NCBI RefSeq assembly: GCF_900964775.1 | Contig: NC_041814.1 | Location: forward strand, 32,059,174-32,123,173 | Direction of reading: 5' to 3' | DNA from: Scleropages formosus | Lineage: Eukaryota > Chordata > Actinopteri > Osteoglossiformes > Osteoglossidae | Length of the DNA: 64,000 bases | Shown: in pieces, positions 23,231 through 35,089 of the stretch | How positions within the stretch are numbered: the first letter of the stretch is position 1 | Layout of the letters: each line of letters begins with the position of its first letter | Notes under the pieces: model-generated | Told to the model about the DNA's origin: nothing | The model's input: only the letters and a program-made list of their open reading frames with translations | The model's database searches: none | Made by a program: the position numbers and the translations under genes

Positions 23231-25999
23231 CATCTCCAGAAGGGGACACTGTGCTTGCTGAACAGGAGCAGGACAGACACTCACTCTGCTCTCAGCTGCA
23301 GGATCTCGTCCTCAGTGGCCAGAAGGGTTGTGGTCGACTTGTTCCTGGTGTCGTCCAGCTCCTTCTGAGCTGCAGCGAGTCTGAAACCAAAAGCTCATTT
23401 GTGAGCTGAAGATTGAAGGACAGATTGAGAGGTGGAGACACGGTGACACATGTGGACCTCAAGTGACTCTCAGAGCACCACTCATCGGTGCCATACATAC
23501 ACGCATGTGCGTGCAAGTCAGTGCCACGCGCACACACGCACGCACGCACACACACACACACACACACGCAACTATAAAGTAAAACAGAACTCAAGAAATA
23601 TCCATTTAACATTAATAAATATACAAGGGCTGAACCAGCAGCAGTGAGAGTTGGAATTATCAAACAGTAGACAGTACTGACATGTACCTAGATAACAATG
23701 GGTAACATACCTGGGCAATAGAGTAACGTGCATAGGTAATGAGATAATATACCTAGGAGATGGGGTAAGGTTCCTAAGTAACGAGGTAATGTACTGTAGG
23801 TGTAGATCAGGGTGACCAATAGGGGGCACCAGTGATGGCTGTGCCCCCCATCTCACAGTGAGTGTGACTGTGTGTGAACGTGAGCTGTGGACGCCCAAAT
23901 GGAGTGCGACCAAGAGCCACGTACACACACTGCGTGAATGTGTGTGTGTGTGTGTGTGAGTGTGTGTGAGAGAGCGAAGGAAACAATGTCCTTCCTCGCT
24001 GCGCCTCGAGCTCAGCGCCACTCCGATGTGCCGCATGTTTGTGGCAACTCCGTCACGCTCCTGGCTGCCGGAGTGACCTTACTATACGTGTGGAGCCCAG
24101 CAGGGTCGTGTGGGGTCGCGGCGCAGCTCACTGACTCCTGCTTGACGGAGTCCAGCTGCAGACGTGTGGAGCATAGCTGGCTCTCCATCTTCTGGAGGTC
24201 GCTCTCGTGCGAGACGGAGAGATCCCGGATCTTCTTCTCCTTCTCCATGGCCTCCTGAGGGACACACGGCTCACATTTACCGGGGTCACGTCCATCCTCA
24301 GGCTCTTCACGTGGCCTGGAGAACGAGCTGCACCGGGACACTGGAGCAGTTCTGATAAGCGTGACGAGTCCTACTTTGTCGGATCTTTTCCAAAGGGGAC
24401 GCGCGCGCACACACAGAGACGAGGGATGCAGGTGGCCTTACCTGGATTAGGTTCAAGCTGGTGTCCGTGGTGATGCTCGAGCTCGCCATGGTGAAGCAGG
24501 TCCCCAGCCAGGGCAGGAGGCGGGATTTGAGGGTATCCACTCCTGCGTAGTGCCCCCCTGCAGTGAGGACGGTGCAGTGAGCACAACTGAGGCGTGGGCG
24601 GAGCTCTCAGTGACACCTCATGAATATTCAAAGCGGAAGATGGCGTTAGAGAAGCGACGAGAGAGAAGATGGAGCATCTTTGGGGAACCCCCCACTAGCA
24701 GGAAGCTTGGAGAAGCTCACTAGAGGAAGCCAAGCAGAGAGGAAGACCTGGAGGAGGGCATCGAGCCACACTACAGGAAGTTCTCGAACGCAGACAGGCA
24801 GGAAAGAGGAAGCAGAGGGACCCTGGCCCCGCCCCCCGGAGCCCACCTTCTTGGGCCGTGAGGTTGAGGATGGCGAAGAGCTGCCCTTGAACCTTAGAGG
24901 TCAGTTCCACGAGCTCACAGCAGCGGCTCAGGTTCTGGTCACAGGACATCACCTGAGGTGGAGCGGAGTCCGGTCACACGGGACCCACGTACGGTCAAGC
25001 CACGTTCGGCCGCACTGCGGCACACAAAGGCGGCGGCGCTCATGGTGAACTCGCGTCACCGCTGCGGTTATGAGGCGGTTATGGAGGTGGGATTCGAACC
25101 GACAACCTTCGGACGCAGCCGCCCCGAGAACGACGGGGGATGATTAGAACAGGGCATGGAAAATGTGGGCCGCTGCGGCTACAGCTGAAACACATCAGCC
25201 AAATTAATAAATGCACCTTTTTCCTCCTTTACATTAAAATGTAGCAGTGTAAACATGACCTTGTGTGACCCCAATGGACCCCTTGCTTTTGACGAGGGGG
25301 GGGGGGAATTAAAAAAAACGAACACACCAAGATCAAAGAGTACTGAACGTGTCATCGTTCCTCTGAACTGTAACCAATAAAGTCAAGTCTCGCGAGAGGG
25401 AACAGTACCAGTCCGGATCAATATTTCACTCCGAAGTGCACCATGTTCTTCTCGCGGGGACATGTTGAGGACAGGAGGACAGCAGGACAGCAGGACAGCA
25501 GCCCGCTGGCGAGTTTCCAGGGTGGGCCGTGAACCCATTTAGGGGGCGTGGAGACACGACACTCCATTTACCCGGGAGACAAAGAACGGCGTCGCCGTTG
25601 TCATGACAACTGGCGTCATTAGTAACCAAACTTCGCCGGAAATCAGTGCGACAACAAGTGAACTTTACTGCTACATTACAAAGGAGGAAGGGAGAAAGAC
25701 ACGGAGTTGGACCGCAGCGGCGCTCACTGCGCGCCACCACGAGGAAACTTTGCGCTTCTGGAAACGGGAGCAGAGCCGAGGCGAGGGAGCTCAGACTCAG
25801 AGCGCGCGCGCGTGTCCCCCGTCTGTGTGCTATGTGGACAAGGTGCATGTCCTGGGTGTCCTGGGTGTCCTGGGTGTCCTCTCCCGCCGCTCTGGGACCC
25901 GGGTTCACTTACGCGGTAGTCCCGGTACCAGGAGTCCAGCTTGTCCTGCAGGACCCGGAACATGGAGCTGTGGACAAGGCGCCGGAGAGTCTCAGCCAT
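20055..25999 (-). CDS. spata18: Spermatogenesis-associated protein 18 / Mieap
   Basis: Mitochondria-eating protein, a p53-linked regulator of mitochondrial quality control. I join twelve exons on the minus strand: 25913-25999, 24847-24952, 24442-24557, 24136-24254, 23285-23380, 22981-23115, 22409-22643, 22146-22304, 21861-22036, 21416-21539, 20879-20944 and 20055-20111. All phases agree and give 491 residues (about 538 in human). Matches to the family include [39 protein letters not shown], a central coiled coil ([14 protein letters not shown]), an Arg-Ser-Pro linker ([17 protein letters not shown]), [13 protein letters not shown]-like [19 protein letters not shown] and [15 protein letters not shown]. 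Donors after exons 4 and 9 are GTCAGT, chosen because only they keep phase and homology. Exon 11 (SR-rich) is good. The 19-codon last exon, ending at TGA 20055-20057, is an inference. The start MAETLRRLV fits the family. Confidence 0.93.
20136..20800. repeat. 35-bp minisatellite, 20 tandem copies, in the last spata18 intron
   Basis: Unit starts (GTACCA or a variant) lie at 20136, 20171, 20206, 20241, 20271, 20296, 20331, 20356, 20391, 20426, 20461, 20496, 20531, 20566, 20601, 20636, 20671, 20703, 20739 and 20774. Spacing is 35 bases with a few shortened units (25, 30, 32). The plus-strand unit joins GTACCAGAGTAAGAAGGGG and TAAGGGTAGGTCGAGA. Several sub-variants (AGAG/ATAG, GGGG/GCGG/TGGG) recur in neighbouring units, showing ongoing unit turnover. 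Open frames across it ([12 protein letters not shown]-type peptides) are by-products of a stop-free unit whose length is not a multiple of three. Confidence 0.95.
21794..21852. repeat. (GT)n microsatellite next to spata18 exon 9 donor
   Basis: On the transcribed strand this is a CA repeat that begins about 8 nt after the exon 9 donor (AA|GTCAGTGC then CACACA). Length is about 59 bases. Confidence 0.95.
22700..22920. repeat. Interspersed repeat fragment with long (CA)n in spata18 intron
   Basis: Contains AGCGCTGAACAAAG, a (CA)n at 22745-22794, AAAAAACTCCCAACC and AAAGTACCAGTGG. The same motifs occur in the 6305-7170 repeat. Confidence 0.6.
23168..23227. repeat. (CA)n microsatellite upstream of spata18 exon 6
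   Basis: About 60 bases of CA on the plus strand. On the transcribed strand it is a TG repeat, followed by CG-rich alternating sequence and then the acceptor CGCGACAG at 23115/23116. The alternating purine-pyrimidine block of about 85 bases is a classical Z-DNA-prone sequence. Confidence 0.9.
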
Positions 26000-26904
26000 G
26001 TCTGGTCCGCAGAGCCCTGGAGCGCTCCCGATGCTCGGCGGCGCGCTCTAATCCGCGGGAGCGCGCTCCGCTCTTATAGCGCTGCCGCCCATGCGGACCT
26101 GTGACGTCGGTCGTCTCGGGTTCCAGGGACACCAAGGGGCGGGAGAGGGGGGGGTTGGGGTCTCGTAGGACGGTGCCAGGGGAGGAGGGAGGCTTTTTAC
26201 ACTCGAGTCCTACAGGGAACATTTGATTTACACTGCACTTTCACACTGTTTTTTACACCCGGCTCGCGAATAAACAAATGCGCGGGTGTCACTGTAGCGA
26301 AGACTGAGAGAGCTGGACACACGTGACGTGTGTGTGACGGGGTGTGACATCAGCGTTGGGACACAAGTGACATAAGTGACACCCGTTCGCTCCTCATTCA
26401 GCAGTGACGTCATGTGACCACTGTCATTATTTACTGCGCCAGAATAAGAGCAAAGGGAGAAAGCGCCCCCCACGCCCCCCCCGCTGTCCATGTTCTCCAT
26501 GTTGTCCACAGTCAGTCACCCGCTTATTATAGCCGCTCTTTTTCGGGAGCGCTCGTGACGATGCCGCGTCACGTGGTCGCGCGGAGGAGTCGGACCGAAC
26601 CACCCGTGGGGTCCGGAAACGACACGCGCGACGCGGCGTATCGCGAATCTCGAGAAGCCGCGCGACGGCGTGGGCTTCGCTGCGGTCCGATCGCGCTCTG
26701 CACGCGCTGCTGGTGGTGATCGATCACCGATCCGTGACGCCGCGGTGCTCTCGAGACGCTCGTGGTCCAGCGCGGTGGTCTCGCCCACCGCCTGTTGTGC
26801 GCCGTGAGCCGTCGAGGCACCGAGAAGGAGAAGGAGGAGAAGAAGGGGAAGGAGGAGGAGGAGGAGGAACAACAGGGAGGAGGAAGAGGAGCAGCAGCAG
26901 CAGC
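26000..26904. promoter_or_regulatory. Divergent promoter region of spata18 (-) and sgcb (+)
   Basis: The 905-bp gap separates two start codons that point away from each other. On the minus strand a TATAAG box (plus-strand CTTATA at 26073-26078) lies about 75 nt upstream of the spata18 ATG. A perfect CRE palindrome, TGACGTCA, is at 26405-26412, with TGACGTC near 26101 and a CACGTG E-box near 26573. The 26520-26800 part is CpG-rich. The sgcb leader contains a GGAGAA-type purine tract (about 26823-26900). Which elements drive which gene is inference. Confidence 0.55.
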
Positions 26905-28595
26905 ATGGCGTCCGAGCAGGTCCGTCCGTCAAAACACACACACACACGGAAACATCTCCCGTCCTAAACCGACAGCTCTGACTGAGCGCCGCGTCTCGTG
27001 GGCGTTTCGTGCTCTGCATTCTAGATCATCATCGTGATCACAGCGATGTCACTTGGCCCGCAGAGTCCCTAACACACACTGTCCACGGCACTCTAACACT
27101 GTAACACTGTAACACTGCTGTATATAGTATAGCGCTGTAACTCCGTAGGAGTGTGACACTTGAAACGCTGCCCACGCCACGGTGCCACAGTGTGTCTCGC
27201 TACAGTGTTACTCTGCTACATACATAGTGTCACGCTCTCACGGTGTTGCAGCGCTATACGGCGTGCTGGCGGCAGTGTGTAAGCGCTCCCCTTCCCTTGT
27301 GCCCCGAAGGAGAGCTCCAACGGCCCCGTGAAACGCTCCGTGCGGGAAAAGGCCATCGAGCGACGCGCCGCCAACAAGGAGCACAACAGCAACTTCAAGG
27401 CGGGCTACGTCCCCATCGAGGAGGAGCGTCTGCACAAGACGGGTCTGCGGGGCCGCAAGGGCAACGCGGCCGTGTGCGTCATCGTGCTGCTCTTCCTGCT
27501 GGCGCTCGTCAACCTCGTCGTGAGTATCCGTCGGGCAGCGCGGCGCTTAGAGACGTGGACAGGAGAGGCGTCCCCGACAGGAGGCCCGTGCCGCGGTTGT
27601 GGGCTCACAAAGGGTCCGGTGAGACATTTTTCAGGATTCGCCCGTTTTCCCGACGGCCCGAGGGGTCGGTGTGTCCCGGAAGGGCGTCGACTCAAATTCG
27701 ACGGCTGCGGGAACGACCTCGTTGACCTTTTGGCTCCGCTCCTCACTTTGGATCAAAGAGATTTTCAAGCAGTCGGTAATACGCACGCACGCACGCATCA
27801 TCTGAACCGCTTGTCCCATACGGGGTCACGGGGAACCGGAGCCTACCCGGTAACACAGGGCGTAAGGCCGGAGGGGGAGGGGACGCACCCGGGACGGGAC
27901 GCCAGTCCGTCACAAGGCACCCCAAGCGGGACTCGAACCCCAGGCCCACCGGAGAGCAGGACCCGGTCCAACCCGCTGCGCCACCGCACCCCCTTAGTCA
28001 GTAATAATAATGTAAAAATAATTGACCGAAGGCCTCAACTCGTGTTCCTTCCCACAAAGCTGTGTTTCCAGCTGGTGCACAGAATTCTTCCACTTCGGTT
28101 ACTGCGCTGTGCTTCAATTAACCCCTCCCCCCCATGTGTGTGTCTAACTGCCCCCCCCAAGATCACCCTGGTCATCTGGACGGTGATCCGCATCGGACCC
28201 AACGGCTGCGACAGCATGGAGTTCCACGAGAGCGGTTTGCTGCGCTTCAAGCAGAAGGCCGACATGGGCGTCGTTCACCCGCTGCACAAGAGCACGGTGG
28301 GCGGCCGCAAGAACGAGGACCTCGTCGTCACCGGCAACAACAACCCGGTGAGCCGGGGGACGCCGGAGAGCGGTTCTGTGCCTTGGGGTCGTCGTCATGA
28401 ATGATTACGGATACGCGTGTAATGAGTTACACGCGCTCGTGCAAAGGAGGCGTCCGAACAGGTACCTTTCGAGGTAAACTGTGCGCCGTACCGCTGTGCT
28501 GTAGAGCGAAGTGCATTTCCACTTGTCGCCACTAGTGGCAGCAAAACGCACTCGGAATGGAAACGCGGTGCTGCCATTTGTAGGGGGGCAGCATA

Positions 28596-28637
<42 letters not shown>

Positions 28638-30825
28638 TTTCAGAACCGCTCGTCCCATACGGGGTCGCAGGGAACCGGAGCCTAACCCGACAACACGGGG
28701 CGTAAGGCCGGAGGGGGAGGGGACACACCCAGGACGGGACGGGACGCCAGTCCGTCGCAAGGCACCCCAAGCGGGACTCGAACCCCAGACCCACCGGAGA
28801 GCAGGACCCGGTCAAACACACCGCACCCCCCCCCCCAGCATATTTCGCTCAGCATATTTTACTGTGGCTGTATCTGAGACTTTTACAGGAACTACCCAGC
28901 GAATAAAAAATGTGCCTCTGTTATTACGCATCTCAGAAAACTTTGAAATAATGCAAAGTGTCCAGATGTTGACACATGTTGCACAGGCCTATGAGATGAA
29001 AAGGTCCCACCCTCACCGCACACCGACATACAGTCGGCTTTAAGGTCCAACGCTTTGTCCTCCTCATGTTCTCCCTCCACTGTTTCATTGTCCTGCGTCG
29101 TGCTCCCGCCGTGCACGAGGAACACGGCACCGTCTCAGAGACGCGTGTGTAAAGTACAGCGCAACGCAACGCAACGCAGCCCAACACGCCGAACAGAAAC
29201 CTGTGGTCGTTTCTCATCTTTTATTCCTTCTCATTTTAAAATACATTTGAATGTTTCCTCGGTGCCCCGTCCTCGGCGCTGCCCGTCTCACCCCACGTTT
29301 CCAGGCCAGGGGGAAAGTGACACCCTGCACTGCATTGCCACTTGATCAGAGCGGAATAAATAAAGTTCCGAATTCATTGTAGCGTCATGTGACTTTTAAG
29401 AGACCCAAACTGCTGAATAAATCTGTTATGAGTGTTTTATTGATCGTAACGCAGTGGTTGGACTTACAAACCATCTGAGTGACACACAGACTTCTGGTCC
29501 CAATTGTGCTTGTGAATCGAGCTCCAGGTCCACATGTGTAGGAACAGCTTTCGTTCTAGAAGAATCCGGAGTCCTCTGCTGCGTCCGTGATCGTTTCGGG
29601 AGGGGCTGCTGTGTAACTACCGAGCTTTTTGTACAGAACAAAGGGGCCACAGTGTGTGTGTGTGTGTGTCTCTCACACTGTGTGTTTGTGTCTCCCTGTG
29701 TCCATCTGGCCTGCAGGTGGTCTTCCAGCAGGGCTCCACAAAGCTGAGTGTGGAGAAGGAGAAGACCTCCATCACCAGTGATCTGGGGGTGTCCTTCACA
29801 GATCCCCGAACCCAGAACACCTTCTTCAGCACCGACTACGAGAATCACGAGTTCCACCTGCCCAAGGGTGTCAAAGTGCTGAATGTTCAGAAGGCTTCCA
29901 CCGAGAGGGTGTGTAACTCAGACGCGCGTCCCACGCTGGACCGCAACCCATCCCACATCGTGTGTCCATCCTTCACCCATCATCCACTCATCCTCTACCT
30001 TTCCCACCTGTGTACCTGTAAGCCCACCTTTTGCAGATGTCCATCCAGCACTAAGCTACTACCACAAACTCATACAGTCATCTCAAGAATCTTCCAAAAT
30101 CTCCCCCCAATGTCCAAACCGTGACGTCTTTTGGCCTCTTTATCCCACGACCGGTTGAGCATCAGTGACCGCCGAGGGCCTGAGCCCCCCCGTGGAATTC
30201 GCCCTCCTTGCACTTATTTAGAAAGACCGTTCTTCGTCCGCGATGCCAACTGCTGCTCGGCACGCTGACCAGGCGCGAAGAACTGGTCCGGCTTCCCTCT
30301 GTCTTTGTGTCCAGATCACGAGCAACGCCTCCTCGGACCTGACCATCAAAGGGGACGGCAAAGCCATCATTCGGGGGAACGAAGGCGTCTTCATCATGGG
30401 CAAGACCGTGGAGTTCAGGATGGGTGGAGACATCGAGCTCCGGGCTGTGAGTATGGCCCGTGGCCCACTTGCCCGGTCGTCGTTCGGTCGCCGAACTTGG
30501 TTGTTCTCCATGAGTCCGTGGTCCCGACCGGTCCCGGCTGAGACCGCCGTGTCCTCGGCGCTCCTCGCCGCTCCTCGCAGCTCCTCACCGCTCCCTTGTT
30601 CTCGTGTCGCCCCCCCAGGAGAACAGCATAGTCCTGAACGGCTCGGTGATGGTGAACTCGTCACGCATCCCCAGCTCGAGCGCGGGGGGCCAGCTGCTCT
30701 TCGACGAGGGTCTCGAGCGCTACAAGCTGTGCATGTGTGCGGACGGGACGCTCTTCCGGGTCCAGGTCAAGTACCAGAACATGGGCTGTCAGACGTCGGA
30801 CAACCCGTGCGGCACGGCCCACTGA
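26905..30825 (+). CDS. sgcb: Beta-sarcoglycan
   Basis: A type II membrane subunit of the sarcoglycan complex that ties dystrophin to the muscle cell membrane. Six exons: 26905-26919, 27310-27519, 28162-28347, 29717-29908, 30315-30446 and 30619-30825. All junctions are phase 0, giving 313 residues (human 318). Exon 1 encodes only MASEQ, a short version of the human Ala-rich start. Diagnostic segments are KEHNSNFKAGYVPIEEERLH, a membrane segment VCVIVLLFLLALVNLVI at about residues 59-80, RIGPNGCDSMEFHESGLLRF, STDYENHEFHLP and LNVQKASTERITSNASSDL. The cysteine cluster CMCADGTLFRVQV...CQTSDNPC at the end forms the EGF-like C-terminus. Sequons NAS, NGS and NSS are kept in the extracellular part. 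SINEs in introns 2 and 3 do not touch splice sites. Confidence 0.97.
27781..27995 (-). mobile_element. tRNA-derived SINE (family A, copy 3) in sgcb intron 2
   Basis: Minus orientation: CTTGTCCCATACGGGGTCAC, GACGCCAGTCCGTCACAAGG, CGGGACTCGAACCCCAGG. It is flanked by a near-perfect duplication, AGTCGGTAAT at 27771-27780 and AGTCAGTAAT at 27996-28005. The 3' tail (left end here) is ACGCACGCACGCA, a CA/CG variant of the family's TG tail. Confidence 0.88.
28600..28836 (-). mobile_element. tRNA-derived SINE (family A, copy 4) with long (TG)n tail, sgcb intron 3
   Basis: Minus-oriented body as in copy 3. The element ends (left) in a CA tract at about 28600-28635, which is the SINE tail as (TG)n. 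The target-site duplication AGCATATTTC is perfect at 28590-28599 and 28837-28846, so the microsatellite lies inside the insertion. Confidence 0.9.
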
Positions 30826-31136
30826 GCCCCCCGGCGGGAGGGGGGGGGGACGACGACTGCGGAGCTCCTAGAGACGCCCCTGCTCGTGAAGCCCGTGGCG
30901 TCCCCGTGTCCCCATGGCTGTGGACATCCCACGATCTGTGTGTCACTCTCTATGCATACGTACCTGTGTGTCACTCTCTGTGCGCTGGCTCCTTGTGCTA
31001 CAAACGGTTCAGAACATTCAAGGGTAATTTCTCCACTTAGTTTATTTCTAATTGTGTTTTTTCTTCACTTAAATATTTCCTGAAATATTTCTGCTTCTGT
31101 GGAGCAGCTCAAAAATGTGTCCAGCAGACAGGTGGC

Positions 31137-31454
31137 AGTAAAGGGGCGGTACGGCGGGTAACGCTGCTGTCTCGGTGCCTGGGTGGTGCGACAGGACGTG
31201 GGTTCGATCCCCGCTCGCTTTGCGTGGGTTTCCTCCCACACTTGAGAGGCATGCTGGTCAGGTTCCCCCATTGTGTGTGTGTTCCGCTGATGTGTGGATG
31301 AGTGACCCCTTGTAAGTAGGGTATCTAGCAGTGTAAGTCACCGCGGTGAATAAGGTGTGTGGGCTGATGGTAACACTACATGGAGTTCGTTGGAAGTCCC
31401 TTTGGAGAAAAGCGTCTGATAAATAAATAAATAAATGTAAAGAGGAGTAAAGGG
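31137..31454 (+). mobile_element. Fish SINE (family B, copy 2) inserted in a short repeat
   Basis: Plus orientation: GGTTCGATCCCCGCTCGC B-box-like motif, CAGTGTAAGTCACCGCGGTG, and tail GAGAAAAGCGTCTGATAAAT with (AAAT)n. The flanks AGTAAAGGG (about 31137 and 31446) look like target duplications. Together with their outer sequence they form a GGTGGCAGTAAAG-type repeat also seen at 5516 and 52625. Confidence 0.7.
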
Positions 31455-31779
31455 CAGTAAAAATCAGTGTGTGGAACCGCCTTTGTTCAACTCCCTTCCA
31501 CGGTGTTTGCGCCTCCTGAGTGTCAGTGATCAGTGACACTGAATACCTCTTTTTTTCTTTTAATTTTCAGTCATTTTAAATTAGTTAAATTAACATCAGT
31601 TTCCAGAAGTCAAGATATCGAGACAAAAGTCCAACAGAGTATTTTACCACATATTTTACCTGTAGCCTTGATTTTTTTTGCAGGATATAAATGAAGGGAA
31701 GTTTGTATTAATAACATTTATTGATTGTGACTGGAGTGACGAACAGGCTGCTGTTCTCAGCTGTGTGTGAGCTGAGGAG

Positions 31780-31821
<42 letters not shown>

Positions 31822-33085
31822 CTGGTCCTGTAGCACCCCCCCCCCCGTGAATGACAGGCCCTCAAAGGGGTGGGGCTTCAACTGCATAACCATGGCAACA
31901 TGGTTTCCCCCGCCCCCTTGTAAGCTGAAGCAGTTCAAACCTGTTGAAGGACTCAGTTTTACTGCAGTTAATTGTCCCAGCATGCACTCTGTTTTCAGTG
32001 TGACAGAGCAACGTGTGGAGAAAGAGTGTGTTGCCATGGTGATGCTAGTAGCTTGTTTTGCTTCGAACTGCACCGAACGTGAAGTTTTCACTGACGCCCA
32101 TTTGTGTTCTTCCTTTGGCGGGAGCGCTTGCGGTCGCCACGAAAGGCCCGGGGCGGTTGGCCGAGAGGACCCGCGTTCGACTCGCCCGCCCGTCGTGGTC
32201 CCTGCGGTCCGGTCCTCGTGAACGCCTTCTCCTTCTCCGTTTGCGTTCGTGAAAGATTTGATCAATAAAGTGCTGTGTTTGAATTGCAGCGGGTGGAGTT
32301 GTGTGTGTTTGCGTCAAGTGGAGAGTTTTACTGCGAGCAGATTTTCTTACAGCGTGTGTGTGTGTGTGTCCTTCCGTCGAGAACCTTCACCACCAGGTAA
32401 GTGATTAACAGAAGCACGTGAAGGAGGCAGCGCAGCCCGGTGGAGCTCTGCAGTGCATTGTGGGTCCCCACCCTGTGGGTCACAAGAGCGAGCGGCTTGG
32501 GAGGGCAGCGCACGCACACACACACACACACACACACACAGGTCTGAGACGGCGTACAGGGGTCTGCGGGACGGAGCTGTAATTTCCCAGGAGCTCATAC
32601 CCGCGCGGTACCTGTTCAGGTAAAGCCGACGGCACCGGAGACACCGCGTTACTGTACAGCGAGTGTGTGGGGAGACTGCTGCTCCTGCACTGGAGGGGGC
32701 TTTCAGTGTCCCCCACTCGTCTGTCTCTCTGTCCGTGTGTGTTACACATTCACTGCAGCGTGCGAGTCTCTCTCTCATCCTGCTACATGACATTTTCAGA
32801 ATCAGGTTTTATTTGCCGAATGCTGACGCGCACAAGGAACGCGATGCGTTCGGTGTTACAGACACGACATAAAACAGTTACAATAAATTAACATATTTAG
32901 AGTAAAAGGAATAAATACAAACACGGGAATGACAAAGTGATGGGATATATTGTACTGATAGGAGACCTATGGGAGAGTGGAATTGTTCATGAGGGTGATG
33001 CCTGGGGGGGCTTTGCAGAGCAGAGCTGCGTCCCAGGTGCGTGTGTGTGTGTGTGTGTGTGTAACAGTTTGCAGGGGAGTGAGCG
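31455..33085. other. Interval between sgcb and lrrc66
   Basis: Holds the probable sgcb 3' UTR end and then lrrc66 upstream sequence. (GT)n tracts are at 31779-31820, about 32352-32370 and 33041-33062, and a (CA)n is at about 32512-32540. The last GT tract directly precedes an acceptor-like TAACAGTTTGCAG at 33075, suggesting a non-coding upstream lrrc66 exon spliced to the ATG exon. I found no convincing first exon. Confidence 0.4.
32264..32269 (+). terminator. sgcb: Candidate distal poly(A) signal of sgcb
   Basis: AATAAA followed by the GT-rich GTGCTGTGTTTG, a good poly(A) site layout, about 1.4 kb after the sgcb stop. No better signal is seen between the stop and the SINE at 31137. The assignment is inferred from position. 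Confidence 0.4.
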
Positions 33086-34799
33086 ATGGGTCCCAGCCCA
33101 GGGGTCGTCCTCTTCCTGCTCCTCCTCCAGGGGGCGCCCTCTCGCCCCTCTCAGCCTGCGCCCGCTTGCTCCGTGCCCTGCCTGTGCCGGCAGGGGCCCC
33201 GGCTGAACTGCTCCCGGGCGGGTCTGTCCTCCTCGACCCCGCTGGAGCTCCCGGCGACCGTCGCCTCCCTGGACCTGTCGCGCAACGACCTGACCGCGAT
33301 GCCCCCCAGGGGTCGTGACCCCGTCCCCCTGCGGGCCCTTACCAGCCTGCTGCTGGCGCACAACCGCATCGCCAGCCTGTCCTTGTGCGCGCGGCCCCCC
33401 CCGCCAGGCAGCCCGCGGCCCTGCGGCTCGTGGGCCCCCCGTCTGCGCCTGCTGTCCCTGGAGAGGAACCGGCTCCGCGCCGTCCCTGAAGGTGAGCGAA
33501 GCGGACCGCGTCGGACCTCGACGGACCACACTTCGCTACGGCTGCGCTTCGCGTTCGCCGCCGAGTCCCCAAAAGAGCCGTACCTCCTCCAGCTGGCCGC
33601 GCTGGGCTCGCAGGTCAAAAGCGGTAAAAACAGGGTGGCAGCACACCGCAGTAAAGGTCTGCTGCAGTGGCCTTAGTCCCCGCTCCAAAACAGGAAGTTC
33701 AGACGGAAGGACGGAGCATCTCGTGCTCTCGGGACTTTGGTCTGCGATCCTGCCCGAGGCGGACGGGATCGCAGCCCTCGGCCAATCAGAAAAGAGAGAC
33801 GGTCGAGGTACGTTGCGGCGGCATGCGGAGAAGGGGTAATAAACCACAGCACGGTGTGCTTTTACCCCCTCGACGGTGGTTCCAGGAGAACCTCGCCTGT
33901 CCTCCGGGAGGACTCGTGCGTCTTCTTTGCGGTTGGACCTCAGATACAGTACGGACAGAGCAGAGGAAAGAGTGCGGTGTTCAGGTGTGTTATTTACCAT
34001 GATTTAGCTGAGCCCTTTGCCCAAGATGCCCTGCAGGGCCCGGGTAACTCAGCGGGTAGCACTAGTGCCTCACAGAGCCTCGATGGTTCAGCTGGACGTG
34101 GATTTGATGCCCGGTCAGTGAGAGTGATGGTGGGAGGTTCACGGTGACTCTTGACTCGAAACTGCGTGTGTGTTTCTATTGCTCCGCACACGTGTATGAG
34201 GGACTGGAGGTAATTTACTGCAGTATAAAACCTCAGGTCACCTGGGACTTTTTGGTCCTTTTAGTCTCTGTTCTCTCTCCCTGTGTGTGTGTGTCGCTTG
34301 CAGAGAGGCAGTCATGGAATAAACATAGTTAACGTCAGTCTTCAGCACGGAGAGCGCACAGCTACACGTTGGTCTCGAACGAGCAGCGCTGTAGGGTGGG
34401 TGTTCGCGTTCTGCTCCTTGTCAGCTGACCTGGAGCAAAGGTGAGCAGCCTGGCGGAACCCGTGTTCCGGAGGGCCGGAGCAGCCGGTGGTGCGCGTGAC
34501 CGCCGAGTCCTTAGGACCTTGTACTCTCAGAGGAACCAGGTGCGGTTATGCGGTGGTGCCCCCCCAACCCCCCCAACACGCTGATCCTCCGCTGCTCTCT
34601 CTCTCTCCCTCTCCAGGGCTTGGAGGAGGTGTGTTCCTGCGGGTGCTGCACCTGTCGCACAACCACATCGACGCCCTTCGACACAGAGACCTGCAGGGCT
34701 GCAAACAGCTCAAGGAGCTTTACCTGCAGCACAACGCCATCTCCTCCGTGCACCCGCTGGCCTTCCAGGACCTGCATGCGCTCCGGGTAACGCGGCTGC

Positions 34800-34860
<61 letters not shown>

Positions 34861-35035
34861 CTCGCGCTCCGGGTAACACCCCTTCGCTATCGGCACCCGT
34901 TCCACCGCAGTTACGGCACTTTTACCGACAGCCTCCCAGTGTACAAGTGTGACGGTGCGCATTGCAGTGGAGTAACAGCAGCACTGAGCTCTTCGCTGCC
35001 TTCTGTTGGCTGCCTGCAGGACACAGGTGGCGTTC

Positions 35036-35089
<54 letters not shown>

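Noticed and set aside
21552-23250. Open frames rich in Cys-Val or Thr-His repeats
   Set aside because: They are translations of GT/CA microsatellites between spata18 exons.
24132-24135. Using TCA|GTGAGC as the spata18 exon 4 donor
   Set aside because: It breaks the phase with exon 5 and loses the KQEL match; the GTCAGT donor four bases earlier restores both.
25426-25908. Minus-strand open frame of 160 codons between spata18 exons 1 and 2
   Set aside because: It overlaps low-complexity GGACA repeats (about 25460-25500) and GGTGTCCTG repeats (about 25850-25880) and has no motif. It is intronic.
32140-32200. tRNA-Ser/Leu-like stretch (GGTTGGCCGAGAGG ... GCGTTCGACTCGCC)
   Set aside because: The distance between the parts is too short and no acceptor stem pairs. 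Probably a tRNA-derived SINE remnant or chance.
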